Counted from the stretch's first letter, positions 45,934 through 56,054 are shown. The stretch: DNA of 64,000 nt from Hydrotalea sandarakina (GCF_003254115.1 NZ_QKZV01000002.1:124001-188000); one strand, 5' to 3'. Made by a program: numbers and translations. The notes: a model not told the origin generated them from the sequence alone.

Positions 45934-47028
45934 ATGGCCACCAATACATGTACACCGGCACACGAAAGAAAGAAGCTAAGTTTTTTGGATCGTTATTTAA
46001 CGCTTTGGATTTTCTTAGCAATGTTATTAGGCATTTTAATTGGGTATTTATATCCTAAAACTGCAACATATATCAATAGTATGTCATCAGGAACAACGAA
46101 TATCCCTTTGGCCATTGGTTTAATTTTAATGATGTATCCCCCTTTTACAAAAGTTAAATACAATCAACTGCGCCAAGTTTTTGTAAATGTAAAAGTGCTG
46201 GGTATTTCGTTACTGCTCAATTGGATAATTGGTCCCATATTAATGTTCATACTTGCCATTATATTTCTGCATGGATATCCTGCATATATGACAGGATTAA
46301 TATTAATTGGGTTAGCTCGTTGTATAGCTATGGTAATTGTTTGGAATGAATTAGCAGAAGGAAATCGCGAATATGCAGCCGGATTGGTAGCACTGAATAG
46401 TTTATTTCAGGTATTTTTTTATAGTATATATGCTTACTTATTTATTACAGTGCTTCCACCGATTTTTGGATATAAAGCCACTGCCGTACATATTACCATT
46501 GTTCAAATTGCTAAAAGTGTTGCTATATATTTAGGTATTCCTTTTGTTGCAGGATTTTTTACAAGATATTTTTTACTGCAATTGAAAGGTGAAGCATGGT
46601 ATCAGAAAAAATTTATTCCATTTGTATCGCCAATAACCTTAATTGCTTTATTGTTTACGATAGTTGTAATGTTTAGTTTAAAAGGCGAACTTATTGTACA
46701 AATACCCTTTGATGTTGTTCGAGTTGCAATACCATTGGTAATTTATTTTGCCATTATGTTTATAATTAGCTTTTTAATTGGCAGAAAAATGGGTGTTGAT
46801 TACTCCGTAAATACCTCTATAGCATTTACAGCGGCAGGCAATAATTTTGAATTAGCAATAGCAGTGGCAATAGGAGTTTTCGGAATTGCCAGTGGAGAAG
46901 CATTTGCCGGTGTAATCGGCCCTTTGGTTGAAGTGCCCGCTTTAATTGTGTTGGTTAATGTAGCCTACTGGATAAGGGATAAATGGTTTATAATGCGCCC
47001 AAAAGATATGCATAAAATTAGTACCTAA
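45934..47028 (+). CDS. acr3: ACR3-family arsenite efflux transporter
   Basis: A 364-residue membrane protein with ten helices. The ATG at 45934 is chosen; a GTG 54 bases upstream would add a basic leader. The family block [20 protein letters not shown] contains the conserved Cys130 needed for arsenite transport, and [20 protein letters not shown] is the other family signature. It extrudes As(III) using the proton gradient. There is no ArsR, ArsC or ArsM gene beside it, so control is not evident. Confidence 0.93.
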   Translation: MATNTCTPAHERKKLSFLDRYLTLWIFLAMLLGILIGYLYPKTATYINSMSSGTTNIPLAIGLILMMYPPFTKVKYNQLRQVFVNVKVLGISLLLNWIIGPILMFILAIIFLHGYPAYMTGLILIGLARCIAMVIVWNELAEGNREYAAGLVALNSLFQVFFYSIYAYLFITVLPPIFGYKATAVHITIVQIAKSVAIYLGIPFVAGFFTRYFLLQLKGEAWYQKKFIPFVSPITLIALLFTIVVMFSLKGELIVQIPFDVVRVAIPLVIYFAIMFIISFLIGRKMGVDYSVNTSIAFTAAGNNFELAIAVAIGVFGIASGEAFAGVIGPLVEVPALIVLVNVAYWIRDKWFIMRPKDMHKIST

Positions 47029-47102
47029 ATTATTTGCGCAATTGATATTTTATGATTTAAATATGGTTTGTGCTGTAACTTTAACTACATCATAAGCCAT
47101 AT

Positions 47103-47798
47103 ATGCTTTTTTCTGAAAAAATTATTCGGTTTAATCGGCAGCTGCATATTCCATTTAGCTTACCTCAAAATATAATGGCCTTTAATCCATTTAAAAATGA
47201 TAAGAATGCATTAACGGCCATGGAACAATTCTATCGAAAATTTTATAGCGATAATTTTCAGCGCTTTTTTATAATAGGTATTAATCCCGGGCGTTTCGGC
47301 GCAGCGGTTACAGGTATTCCTTTTACTGATTCAAAAAGATTAATTGCTGATTGTGGAATTGAATTTAAAGGCAAAATAACACATGAGCCATCTTCCGTGT
47401 TTGTATATGATGTAATTAAGGCATTTGGGGGAGTTGAAACATTTTATAAGCATTTTTATATTAATTCCATTGTGCCATTAGGCTTTGCCAAACTATCATT
47501 GAATAATAAATGGTTGAACTATAACTACTATGATCATGTTGATTTAAAAAATACCTTAAAGCCATTTATTGTGCAAAGTATTAGAAAGCAATTAAAATTT
47601 GGCTTGCATACCCATATTGTTTTTTGTTTGGGCAGCGGTAAAAACTATGCTTATTTGAAGCAGCTAAATGAGGAATTCAGGTTGTTTAAAGAAGTAATTC
47701 CCTTAGAGCATCCACGTTTTATAATGCAATACAAACATGCTGAAAAGCAAAGCTATATTGAAAAATATTTAATGCTTTTGCAACAAGCAGTAAAATAA
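47103..47798 (+). CDS. Uracil-DNA glycosylase family protein (SMUG2/DUF4918-like)
   Basis: A 231-residue protein with the glycosylase motif GINPGRFGAAVTGIPFTD (about 59-76), which replaces the usual water-activating loop, and a C-terminal EHPRFIMQYK motif in the place of the DNA-intercalating His-Pro loop. This matches the SMUG2-like/DUF4918 branch of the UDG superfamily, enzymes that excise deaminated bases. Stands alone. The exact substrate (uracil, xanthine or another lesion) cannot be told by eye. Confidence 0.85.
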   Translation: MLFSEKIIRFNRQLHIPFSLPQNIMAFNPFKNDKNALTAMEQFYRKFYSDNFQRFFIIGINPGRFGAAVTGIPFTDSKRLIADCGIEFKGKITHEPSSVFVYDVIKAFGGVETFYKHFYINSIVPLGFAKLSLNNKWLNYNYYDHVDLKNTLKPFIVQSIRKQLKFGLHTHIVFCLGSGKNYAYLKQLNEEFRLFKEVIPLEHPRFIMQYKHAEKQSYIEKYLMLLQQAVK

Positions 47799-47936
47799 TT
47801 ACTATAAACGTTTTAAAATTAGTTTATCATTTTTACTTCTATATTTCCGGTAAATGAAGTAAATTTATGATGTTTTTTTTACGCAAGTTCTTTGTCTTCT
47901 CTAGTTAGAAATTATAAAATTCATAAATGTTCAGTT

Positions 47937-50708
47937 ATGCAAAATGATTATTTGAAAATTACCCGACAATTAAATACGGCAAAAGGGAGTTTCACCTACT
48001 ATAGTCTCCCTGAATTACAAAAACAGGGTTACAATATTGAAAAAATGCCATTTTCAATTCGCATTCTTTTAGAAAACGTGTTAAGAAATTTTGATGATTT
48101 TGCTATTACTAAAGAAAATGTGGCAACACTTTTAAACTGGCAACCAAAGGCTTCAGATAAAGATATTCCCTTTAAACCTGCAAGAGTTTTAATGCAAGAT
48201 TTTACAGGCGTACCTGCCGTAGTAGATATTGCTTCCTTACGGACAGCCATTGCTGAAAAAGGTAAAAATCCTGATATTATCAATCCACTTATTCCCGTTG
48301 ACCTTGTAATAGATCACTCTGTTCAGGTTGATTATTTTGGAACAGAATATGCCTACAATAAAAACATGGAAGAGGAATATACGCGTAATGAGGAGCGTTA
48401 CAAATTTTTAAAATGGGCACAAAAGTCATTTAATAATTTCAGTGTAGTACCCCCGGGAATGGGCATTTGTCATCAGGTGAATTTGGAATATTTATCCAAA
48501 GGTGTAATAGATAGAGATGGATTAGTATTCCCTGATACTTTAGTTGGAACCGATAGCCATACACCCATGGTAAATGGTATTGGCGTGGTAGCTTGGGGTG
48601 TGGGTGGTATTGAAGCAGAAGCTGCTTTGTTAGGACAACCGGTATATTTTATTATGCCCGAGGTAATAGGTTTAAAATTAACAGGAAAACTACCGGTAGG
48701 TACTACTGCAACAGATATGGTATTAACTATTGCAGCATTATTGCGCAAATATGGTGTTGTAGGAAAATTTGTAGAAGTATTTGGCGATGGATTGGACAGC
48801 TTAACGGTTCCTGATAGAGCAACAATCGGTAATATGTCACCAGAATTTGGTTGTACCATTACTTACTTTCCTATTGACGATAAAACTATAGAATATATGC
48901 GTTTAAGTAATCGTTCTGCTGAGCAATTGGCATTAGTAGAAGATTACTGCAAAGCCAATATGTTGTGGCGAACCGGCAATGAAGATATTCATTACACAGA
49001 TGTTCTGACACTTGATTTATCAACTGTTTCGCCAACAGTATCCGGCCCTAAACGTCCGCAAGACAAAATTTTATTAAAAGATTTTAAACCAACTTTCGTT
49101 CAATTATTAAAATCCGGATTTGGACGGGAATATATTGCAACTAATGATACCATTCTTGAAAAATGGAAAGGCGAGGGCGGTAGTCAGCCCATGTATGTAC
49201 AGGATAATGAACCGGCAAATGTGGTTGATGTAGAAGTGGAAAATGGAATGAAAAAAGTTTGGGTAAGCTTGGGTGAAGAACAATTTATGTTAAATGATGG
49301 TGCTGTGGTTATTGCCGCAATTACTTCTTGCACCAATACTTCCAACCCTTATGTAATGTTGGGTGCCGGATTGGTTGCACGCAAGGCACGTGCAATGGGT
49401 ATTGATGTTAAACCTTGGGTTAAAACATCTCTCGCACCGGGTTCCAAAGTAGTAACTGATTACTTGAAGAAAGCGGATTTGCTTACTGATTTAGAAGCAT
49501 TACAATTTCATGTAGTAGGATATGGTTGTACTTCTTGCATCGGTAATTCCGGTCCGTTACCTTTTCATATTGCAAAGGCCATTGAGGATAATGATTTGGT
49601 AGTAGCCTCAGTATTATCAGGGAATAGAAATTTTGAAGCAAGAATTCATCCGCAAGTAAAAATGAATTTCCTGATGTCGCCCATGTTGGTAGTAGTTTAT
49701 GCTTTAGCAGGAAGGGTTGATATCGATTTGATGAATGAGCCGATTAGTTATGATAAAAACATGCATCCTGTTTACTTGAAAGATATATGGCCAAGCAATG
49801 ATGAAATCAATGCCATTATGCAAAAAGTGCTTTCACCAAAAGATTTTGAAAATAATTACAAAACTATTTTTGATGGTAATGCTATTTGGCAAAATTTATC
49901 TATTTCAAATGATAAGGTATATCAATGGAATCCCGAATCAACATACATTAAGCAAGCACCCTTTTTCCAGGATATGCCCAATGAGCCTGCTCCATTCCAA
50001 AATATTGAAAAAGCCAGAGTGCTGCTTATGTTAGGTGATAGTATTACCACCGACCATATTTCACCTGCCGGTTCATTTTCCGAAAATTCTGCTGCAGGAA
50101 AATATTTAATTAGCAGGGGGGTTCCAAAAGCAGAGTTTAACTCTTATGGCTCACGTCGCGGACATGATGAAGTAATGGTGCGGGGTACATTTGCTAACGT
50201 TCGTATAAAAAACAAAATTGCTACTAAAGAAGGAGGCTACTCGGTTTATTTGCCTACAAACGAAGAAATGACCGTATATGAAGTGGCCATGAAATACAAA
50301 GCACAACATACACCTTTAATAGTTTTGGCTGGGAAGGAGTATGGTAGTGGCTCTTCCAGAGATTGGGCTGCGAAAGGTACTTTTTTGTTAGGAATTAAAG
50401 CTGTAATTGCGGAGAGTTATGAAAGAATACACCGTAGTAATTTAGTAGGTATGGGTGTATTGCCATTGCAATATTTAAACGGTGAAAATGCTGAAACACT
50501 GGGCCTAACCGGTAAAGAAACTTTTTCAATTACCGGTATTGCCGAAAATTTAAAGCCCTTAAAGCAATTAGATGTTACCGCCACTAACGATGCGGGTAAA
50601 ACTATTCAGTTTAAAGTTGTTGCCCGCTTAGATTCTGATATTGAAGTGGAATATTACAAGCATGGAGGTATTCTTCAATATGTTTTGCGTCAGTTTTTAA
50701 AGCAATAA
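47937..50708 (+). CDS. acnA: Aconitate hydratase AcnA type
   Basis: A 923-residue monomeric aconitase/IRP1-type enzyme that interconverts citrate and isocitrate. The ATG at 47937 is used; the 45 bases upstream open only from a TTG. Cluster ligands are Cys465 (SCTNTSNP), Cys531 and Cys534 (GYGCTSCIGNSG), with the same spacing as in E. coli AcnA. The swivel domain has GDSITTDHISPAG and GSGSSRDWAAKG. Followed by a terminator. Feeds the TCA cycle that supplies NADH to complex I. Confidence 0.97.
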   Translation: MQNDYLKITRQLNTAKGSFTYYSLPELQKQGYNIEKMPFSIRILLENVLRNFDDFAITKENVATLLNWQPKASDKDIPFKPARVLMQDFTGVPAVVDIASLRTAIAEKGKNPDIINPLIPVDLVIDHSVQVDYFGTEYAYNKNMEEEYTRNEERYKFLKWAQKSFNNFSVVPPGMGICHQVNLEYLSKGVIDRDGLVFPDTLVGTDSHTPMVNGIGVVAWGVGGIEAEAALLGQPVYFIMPEVIGLKLTGKLPVGTTATDMVLTIAALLRKYGVVGKFVEVFGDGLDSLTVPDRATIGNMSPEFGCTITYFPIDDKTIEYMRLSNRSAEQLALVEDYCKANMLWRTGNEDIHYTDVLTLDLSTVSPTVSGPKRPQDKILLKDFKPTFVQLLKSGFGREYIATNDTILEKWKGEGGSQPMYVQDNEPANVVDVEVENGMKKVWVSLGEEQFMLNDGAVVIAAITSCTNTSNPYVMLGAGLVARKARAMGIDVKPWVKTSLAPGSKVVTDYLKKADLLTDLEALQFHVVGYGCTSCIGNSGPLPFHIAKAIEDNDLVVASVLSGNRNFEARIHPQVKMNFLMSPMLVVVYALAGRVDIDLMNEPISYDKNMHPVYLKDIWPSNDEINAIMQKVLSPKDFENNYKTIFDGNAIWQNLSISNDKVYQWNPESTYIKQAPFFQDMPNEPAPFQNIEKARVLLMLGDSITTDHISPAGSFSENSAAGKYLISRGVPKAEFNSYGSRRGHDEVMVRGTFANVRIKNKIATKEGGYSVYLPTNEEMTVYEVAMKYKAQHTPLIVLAGKEYGSGSSRDWAAKGTFLLGIKAVIAESYERIHRSNLVGMGVLPLQYLNGENAETLGLTGKETFSITGIAENLKPLKQLDVTATNDAGKTIQFKVVARLDSDIEVEYYKHGGILQYVLRQFLKQ

Positions 50709-50740
50709 ATCATTTAATTTTCAAAGCATATCCTCTTTCT

Positions 50741-50775
50741 AAAAACGCCCTACACCATTGTGTATGGGCGTTTTT
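50741..50775 (+). terminator. Intrinsic terminator of aconitase gene
   Basis: AAAAACGCCC (50741-50750) pairs with GGGCGTTTTT (50766-50775), loop of 15 bases that can pair further (TACA with TGTA). It overlaps the longest open frame of the next gene, arguing that gene starts later. Confidence 0.8.
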
Positions 50776-50787
50776 AAAATTTATTTT

Positions 50788-51147
50788 ATGAAAAAAAATA
50801 TTGTTTTAAAACGTGTTTACGATCCACCTTCTGATAATGATGGTTTACGAATATTAGTAGATAGAGTTTGGCCCAGAGGCCTTACTAAAGAAAAAGCTAA
50901 AGTTGATGTTTGGCTAAAAAATATTGCACCTTCTACTGCATTACGTAAATGGTTTGCGCATGATATTAGTAAGTGGCCCGCTTTTGTTGAAAAATATCAA
51001 ACTGAATTGAAACAAAATAATGATGCAGTACATACATTAATAGAAATTGCTTCTAAGCAAAAATGCACTTTATTGTTTGGTGCAAAAGATGTAGAACATA
51101 ATCAGGCAGTTGTATTATTTCAATTTTTGCAACATCTGAAAAAATAA
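50788..51147 (+). CDS. DUF488 family protein (YeaO-like)
   Basis: A 119-residue cytoplasmic protein of the DUF488/YeaO family. Its signature is RILVDRVWPRGLTKEKAKVD followed by WLKNIAPSTALRKWFAHD and a closing KDVEHNQAVVLFQFL. The ATG at 50788 is chosen because the earlier ATG at 50758 falls inside the aconitase terminator. The biochemical function of the family is unknown. Confidence 0.9.
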   Translation: MKKNIVLKRVYDPPSDNDGLRILVDRVWPRGLTKEKAKVDVWLKNIAPSTALRKWFAHDISKWPAFVEKYQTELKQNNDAVHTLIEIASKQKCTLLFGAKDVEHNQAVVLFQFLQHLKK

Positions 51148-51249
51148 TTTTAATTCCATAGTTTTTTACCCTTCGTCAAGGCAAATCTGTTATTCGTCCG
51201 GATTTAAATACTTTCTTTAAGTAGCTGTTTCCATATTTGTTAAAAAAAT

Positions 51250-52008
51250 ATGGTACTCAAAAATCTTATTGTTTTTATTTGTTTAAGTAGCTTCTACATT
51301 TCAACCGCCCAAAGTGTTGATACCGTTGATTTCCATTACAAACATTTCCATCTGAAAAATTTACATTCCGGTCAACGAAAATATTTAGTTTACAGTGAGG
51401 ATTCAGCTACGCAAAAAAAATCAGGTGTGTATATATGGGAAAGAAATATTGCTTTGCCACATCATTCCAATGAGCCTATTGTAATTGATCAAAAATGGTT
51501 CAGTTTAGACAGCCAGCTTTTTGTTAGAACTATTCATTCTGAAGTAGATGCGCACACATTTTTGCCCACATTACACCATACCATTCTTTCTGCAATTGGT
51601 AGGCCACAACATACAGAACATTATTTGTTTACTCCGCAATTAATTTATACAGATTCTTTAATTAGTAATAAAAAATTTAAGTTGGCAGTAGCGCATCCCA
51701 TATTTAACTGGGAGTTAGATTTGGAAACTTTTTCCATTTTGCCTTTACAGATAGGAAAATCCTTCGTCATCAATTTCTATCATCCAGGTTCTACTATACT
51801 TCCGTTTTATTATTTGTACACCGTTGAAGGGATGACTACAATATCTCGTTATGCGCAAAAATCTATTCCTTGCTACCAAATAAGAATTAATTATCCCAAT
51901 TCTCATAATTATAGTATTTGGTGGGTAGATGTTAAAACCCATAACGTAATAAAAATGAAAGAGTACTTTAACGGTAAATACAGATATAAATTACTTCTAA
52001 ACGCGTAA
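51250..52008 (+). CDS. Secreted protein of unknown function
   Basis: A 252-residue protein with a signal peptide (cleavage around STAQSVD). The body is rich in beta-strand pattern and aromatic residues: KSGVYIWERNIALPHHSNEP, then YQIRINYPNSHNYSIWWVD and KTHNVIKMKEYFNGKYRYK at the end. The final section resembles the DUF3108-like sheets that close on a strand such as WWVD plus KMKEYF, but I cannot assign it. Lies 111 bases before the S41 peptidase gene, same strand. Confidence 0.65.
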   Translation: MVLKNLIVFICLSSFYISTAQSVDTVDFHYKHFHLKNLHSGQRKYLVYSEDSATQKKSGVYIWERNIALPHHSNEPIVIDQKWFSLDSQLFVRTIHSEVDAHTFLPTLHHTILSAIGRPQHTEHYLFTPQLIYTDSLISNKKFKLAVAHPIFNWELDLETFSILPLQIGKSFVINFYHPGSTILPFYYLYTVEGMTTISRYAQKSIPCYQIRINYPNSHNYSIWWVDVKTHNVIKMKEYFNGKYRYKLLLNA

Positions 52009-52119
52009 ATCTGTCATTGCTCCTGTTTTTTGAGGCATTCTTCCGTTTATACTTCGACATCTTCAATCCAATATTTTATTTCGCACTTTCAAATTTCTGT
52101 CATCACTAAATATATCAAT

Positions 52120-53475
52120 ATGAAAAAGTATTTTAGCTTATTTGGTTTCATGCTTTTTTTTGCTTTGCAATTAAGTGCACAAGCAAAGTTTGATTCCGCA
52201 ACTTATAATCAATATTATAATAAACTATTTCCGTCAATGACTATTGATTCTTCTACGCATGTTACCTCATTGAGTGATGAAGAAAAGATTGAAGCAATTA
52301 GTAAAGTTTGGTATGAGGCTAAATTCAACTTTGCCAATTTTGATAAAGTACCTTATTTAAATTGGGATAGTGTGTATAAGGCATTTCTGCCAAAGATGCT
52401 GGCAACTAAAAACATTAAGGAATCGTACAGAGTATTACAGCAAATGAATCAACTGTTGCGCGATGGCCATTCACGTATCATTGAGCCATTGTATTATTTT
52501 TTAAAAGAAAATGATAAACTACCTTTCATTTGCGGAAATATAGATAATAAAGTAGTAGTTATAAAAAATTTGAGTAATGATACTGCGTATCAATCTGTAA
52601 CGCCGGGTACCATCATTACTGCAATTGATAACATTCCCATTCAGCAATATATTAAAGAAAACATAAGCCCTTACATTCATTTTTCAACACCGCAGGATAG
52701 TATTAGCAGAATATACACTTACGAATTGTTTAAAGGGTTACGGGGTAGTAAAGTGCAGCTAACATTTCAAGATGTTAACAATCGTATCGTTACTAAAACT
52801 TTTACTCGCTCTTCTAATTTCTTTTTACCTAAAATTATATATTCTGTATTGCCCAATAATATTGGCTATTTAATTGTTAATAGCTTTGAAAGCGATGATA
52901 TTGTGAAAAGTTTTGATAGTCTTTTTCCTGCTATTCAAAAATCAAAAGCTTTAATTATTGATGTGCGCTTAAATGGTGGGGGTAATAGTAATATTGGCTA
53001 TGAAGTTTTAGGATGCTTAACCGATAAGCCTTTTCTTACTTCGTTAAATGTTTTGCATACGTATCGTCCTTCGCAAAGGGCATGGGGTGATGGTGCTGTT
53101 GCTTTACAATTAGAAACGGATGATTGGAAACCTTACAAAAAAGTTTTGTATAGTAATCCTGTGGCAGTATTAACTTCTGCTGCAACTTATTCTGCCGCTG
53201 AAGATTTTACTGTTGCCTATAAACAAATGCAACGCGGAAAAATATTTGGATCTCCCACAGGGGGAAGTACCGGTCAACCTTTGGGATATAACTTACCGGG
53301 CGGCGGTTTGGGTTTTATTTGCACCAAGCGTGATGTAATGGCGAATGGAACTGAATTTGTTGGTGTAGGTGTTATTCCCGATGTTCAGGTAAGTGCTACA
53401 CTTGCCGGAATTCGTTCCGGTAAAGATGAGGTGTTAAACGCAGCAATTCAATATCTGTTAACTCAAGTTAAATAA
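52120..53475 (+). CDS. Secreted S41 family peptidase (tail-specific-protease type)
   Basis: A 451-residue exported protease. The ATG at 52120 gives a signal peptide (MKKYFSLFGFMLFFALQLSA); the longer frame would mask it. An N-terminal helical lid (about 25-135), a PDZ-like part with GTIITAIDNIPIQQYI and the TSPc core with ALIIDVRLNGGGNSNIG and TSAATYSAAEDFTVAYKQM (nucleophile Ser in AATYSAAED) are present, then GGSTGQPLGYNLPGGG. Processes envelope polypeptides. Six bases before the next gene, so both are one operon. Confidence 0.9.
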   Translation: MKKYFSLFGFMLFFALQLSAQAKFDSATYNQYYNKLFPSMTIDSSTHVTSLSDEEKIEAISKVWYEAKFNFANFDKVPYLNWDSVYKAFLPKMLATKNIKESYRVLQQMNQLLRDGHSRIIEPLYYFLKENDKLPFICGNIDNKVVVIKNLSNDTAYQSVTPGTIITAIDNIPIQQYIKENISPYIHFSTPQDSISRIYTYELFKGLRGSKVQLTFQDVNNRIVTKTFTRSSNFFLPKIIYSVLPNNIGYLIVNSFESDDIVKSFDSLFPAIQKSKALIIDVRLNGGGNSNIGYEVLGCLTDKPFLTSLNVLHTYRPSQRAWGDGAVALQLETDDWKPYKKVLYSNPVAVLTSAATYSAAEDFTVAYKQMQRGKIFGSPTGGSTGQPLGYNLPGGGLGFICTKRDVMANGTEFVGVGVIPDVQVSATLAGIRSGKDEVLNAAIQYLLTQVK

Positions 53476-53481
53476 TTTTAT

Positions 53482-54591
53482 ATGAAAAAAATTTATTTTC
53501 TCTTTTTTGTCTGGTATTTGTCTTTCAATAACTCAGCCATGGCCACTATTCAACTCTGCAGCAATAGTATTATTTATCATAATGGTACTATAAATGATAC
53601 TTTACCCAAATCTCGTATCTTTTTTGTACCGGTAATTACATATGCACCGGAAACGAATGTTGCTTTGGGTATTAGCGGAATATGCAGTTATCAAAAACCT
53701 TCGTCAGATACTTCTTACTTGCAATTAACCGCTATTTATACCTTCAATCAGCAAACTATTTTGGATGCTGCATTGCGACATTATTTTCATAACAATAAAA
53801 ACTTATTGTTAGCCAATACAGTGTATAAAAATTTTCCGGAATATTTTTATGGATTGGGCAATACGACACCCGATTCCTTATCACAACTTATTTCAACGCA
53901 TTCATTGCGTGTTAACATTGAATGGTATCAACAAATTAAACCTTATTGGTATGTGGGTGGAGTTATTAATATGCTTGATTATTTTAGTATTCATGCGAAT
54001 GATCCTAATAAAATTCCCTTGCCGGAATTGGGGAACAGTGGTGGTTACACATTAGGACTCGGTGCAAGTATTTTACACGATAACCGTGATAATGCTTTTA
54101 ATGCAACAAAGGGATGGTATTTATGTGCAAATGTTGTAAGCTTTAATCAACAATTTGGCAGTGCTTATAATTTTGTCAAATCAAATGTTGATGCTCGCTA
54201 CTATTTTCGCACCAATAGTAAAACTGTATTGGCGGGTCAATTATTGTATCAGGGTAATTCAGGCAATGTACCTTTTTGGCAAACTGCTGCTTTAGGGGGT
54301 AGTAATATGATGCGTGGTTTGTATGCAGGTAGGTATCGCGATAATTATCTTTTAGCCGCACAATCCGAATGGCGCTATCAATTCAGTAAAAAATGGGGCT
54401 TCACAACATTTGCTGCATTAGGAAAAGTGGCTAATACCATGAATGAATTGGATTTGGACAATGTACATTCAAGCTATGGAATAGGGTTTAGGCGAAGAAT
54501 TACGAAAAATAATAAAATAAATATTCGTATTGATGTGGCTAGAAGCGGCGGTGCTACTAACTTTTATGTAAATTTAGCTGAAGCGTTTTAG
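53482..54591 (+). CDS. Outer-membrane Omp85-type barrel (surface antigen D15 domain)
   Basis: A 369-residue protein with a signal peptide and a C-terminal 16-strand-type barrel that ends in Phe. Omp85 marks are GASILHDNRDNAFNATKGWY and the substrate-loop motif LGGSNMMRGLYAGRYRDN, the equivalent of VRGF. No POTRA domain precedes the barrel, so it is a short form unlike BamA. Co-transcribed with the S41 peptidase (gap six bases). Possible roles are secretion or lipid transport, undetermined. Confidence 0.85.
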   Translation: MKKIYFLFFVWYLSFNNSAMATIQLCSNSIIYHNGTINDTLPKSRIFFVPVITYAPETNVALGISGICSYQKPSSDTSYLQLTAIYTFNQQTILDAALRHYFHNNKNLLLANTVYKNFPEYFYGLGNTTPDSLSQLISTHSLRVNIEWYQQIKPYWYVGGVINMLDYFSIHANDPNKIPLPELGNSGGYTLGLGASILHDNRDNAFNATKGWYLCANVVSFNQQFGSAYNFVKSNVDARYYFRTNSKTVLAGQLLYQGNSGNVPFWQTAALGGSNMMRGLYAGRYRDNYLLAAQSEWRYQFSKKWGFTTFAALGKVANTMNELDLDNVHSSYGIGFRRRITKNNKINIRIDVARSGGATNFYVNLAEAF

Positions 54592-54642
54592 CAAAAGTAA
54601 TACACTAAATTTTTTTGCGTGAAATTGTGTACTGTTATTTAC

Positions 54643-54963
54643 TTAATAGTTTCTTTTATTCGGCCTGTTGTTATTCATAGGCCGATTTTGTTGGAAACGA
54701 TTATTACTGCTACTGTTTCTATTATTTTCTTCGGCTTGCGTTACAGAAATTTTTTTACCGAGCATTTTTACGCCATTCAATAATTCAATGGTTTCTTTTG
54801 CTTCATGTTCGTTAGGCATTTCTACAAAACCAAATCCTTTGCTTTTGCCGGTTTGTTTGTCTTTTACAACTATGGCCGATCTAACGTCACCATACAATTC
54901 AAACATTTCCCTCAAATCGGTTTCATCAATATCGCCTGGCAGGCCACCAATAAAAAGCTTCAT
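54643..54963 (-). CDS. RNA-binding protein, single RRM
   Basis: A 106-residue protein with one RNA-recognition motif. RNP2 is KLFIGGLPGD at the N-terminus and RNP1 is KSKGFGFVEM near residue 45. A flexible Asn/Arg-rich tail (from about 82) completes it. Bacteroidota have many such RRM proteins, and at least some act as RNA chaperones. Convergent with the Omp85 gene. Confidence 0.93.
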   Translation of the reverse strand: MKLFIGGLPGDIDETDLREMFELYGDVRSAIVVKDKQTGKSKGFGFVEMPNEHEAKETIELLNGVKMLGKKISVTQAEENNRNSSSNNRFQQNRPMNNNRPNKRNY

Positions 54964-54985
54964 AGTTACGGTTTGAAATTAGTTA

Positions 54986-54993
54986 CAAAAATA
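54986..54993 (-). promoter_or_regulatory. Candidate -7 box for RRM gene (TATTTTTG)
   Basis: Exact TAnnTTTG match on the minus strand, 22 bases before the RRM start. No TTTG element at standard spacing. Confidence 0.35.
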
Positions 54994-55141
54994 ATCAATA
55001 AATGCTTCACTTGCTATTTTAAATCATTTAGCAAATCGTTATAGTTGTATCGTTAAATTTAATTGTCGGATTATTCTTTTTCCATTAAATATGCCCACTT
55101 AATAATGCAATTTGTTTAATTTCGACTGAATACGTTTTTGC

Positions 55142-55603
55142 ATGAACATCTATTTATTGAAAATATTTTTAATTCTAAATTTTTCTTTTTTCACTTTTAA
55201 TCACCATGCTTCTAATGGTGTTATTACACAAAATGCCAACGAACATAAAGTTGCATTTATTGAACAAGATTGGAATTTGGCCAAGCAGCAAGCCAAGGAG
55301 GCTAATAAACTAATATTTGTTGATGTTTATGCAACTTGGTGTGGGCCTTGTAAAATGCTACAACAAAAAACCTTTACCAATGCAAAAGTGGCCGAGTTTT
55401 TAAATACTCATTTTATTAATCTATCTATTGATGCCGAAAAAACAATTGGCCCACAAGTGGCTCGTTATTTTGGTGTAACGGCTTATCCCACTTTGGTATT
55501 TACTGATGCCTCGGGAAAGCCGGTGTTATATACCATGGGCTACATGGGCCCTAAAGCATTTTTAAAGTTTGCCAATGCAGCATTAGCCAAAACTCAAAAG
55601 TAG
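55142..55603 (+). CDS. Exported thioredoxin-family protein
   Basis: A 153-residue protein with an N-terminal signal or anchor (about 1-20) and a thioredoxin fold: FVDVYATWCGPCKMLQQKTF with redox Cys67 and Cys70, then the cis-Pro in TAYPTLVF. WCGPC and the lone domain suggest a disulfide reductase facing the periplasm, as in DsbD/TlpA-like partners. No cytochrome maturation genes are near. Confidence 0.92.
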   Translation: MNIYLLKIFLILNFSFFTFNHHASNGVITQNANEHKVAFIEQDWNLAKQQAKEANKLIFVDVYATWCGPCKMLQQKTFTNAKVAEFLNTHFINLSIDAEKTIGPQVARYFGVTAYPTLVFTDASGKPVLYTMGYMGPKAFLKFANAALAKTQK

Positions 55604-55697
55604 TTAAGGAAAATCTGTCTCACCCGTTTATTGTTGTATTAATCAGCTAAATTTACCGTTAATATAAAGCTGTAAAAGGTTTTTAAAGGTTTTCGTT

Positions 55698-55705
55698 TAT
55701 TTTTG
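55698..55705 (+). promoter_or_regulatory. Candidate -7 box for gatC (TATTTTTG)
   Basis: Exact TAnnTTTG match 42 bases before the gatC ATG at 55748. No TTTG element at standard spacing. Confidence 0.35.
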
Positions 55706-55747
55706 AAGCATTCGGCTTGGTTGCAACTATTTAAAATATTCTTCATT

Positions 55748-56038
55748 ATGGAAGTAAATAAAAATTTGGTGGAAAAATTGGCGCATTTGTCGCGCTTAAC
55801 CATTGCAGAAAATGAGATGCCTGAAGTGATTAACGATTTAGAAAATATGATTGGTTTTGTGGAGCAATTGCAAGCTATTGATACATCAGATGTGCAGCCG
55901 CTCATGTATGTGGGGCAGGCCATGAATGTGTTTCGGGAAGATGAAGTGAATGATGAAATAACCCAACAGCAGGCTTTAAAGAATGCACCATTACATACCG
56001 ATGAATTTTTTGAAGTGCCCACTGTTATAAAAAAATAA
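55748..56038 (+). CDS. gatC: Glutamyl-tRNA(Gln) amidotransferase subunit C
   Basis: A 96-residue GatC. The start at 55748 puts the family motif [20 protein letters not shown] right at the N-terminus; the 45 bases upstream that remain open are unlike GatC. The belt-like C-terminal half ([20 protein letters not shown]) is present. With GatA and GatB it converts Glu-tRNA-Gln to Gln-tRNA-Gln. The partner genes are not here, as in many Bacteroidota. Followed 16 bases later by an ABC ATPase. Confidence 0.95.
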   Translation: MEVNKNLVEKLAHLSRLTIAENEMPEVINDLENMIGFVEQLQAIDTSDVQPLMYVGQAMNVFREDEVNDEITQQQALKNAPLHTDEFFEVPTVIKK

Positions 56039-56054
56039 AGAAAATATTATTTGT

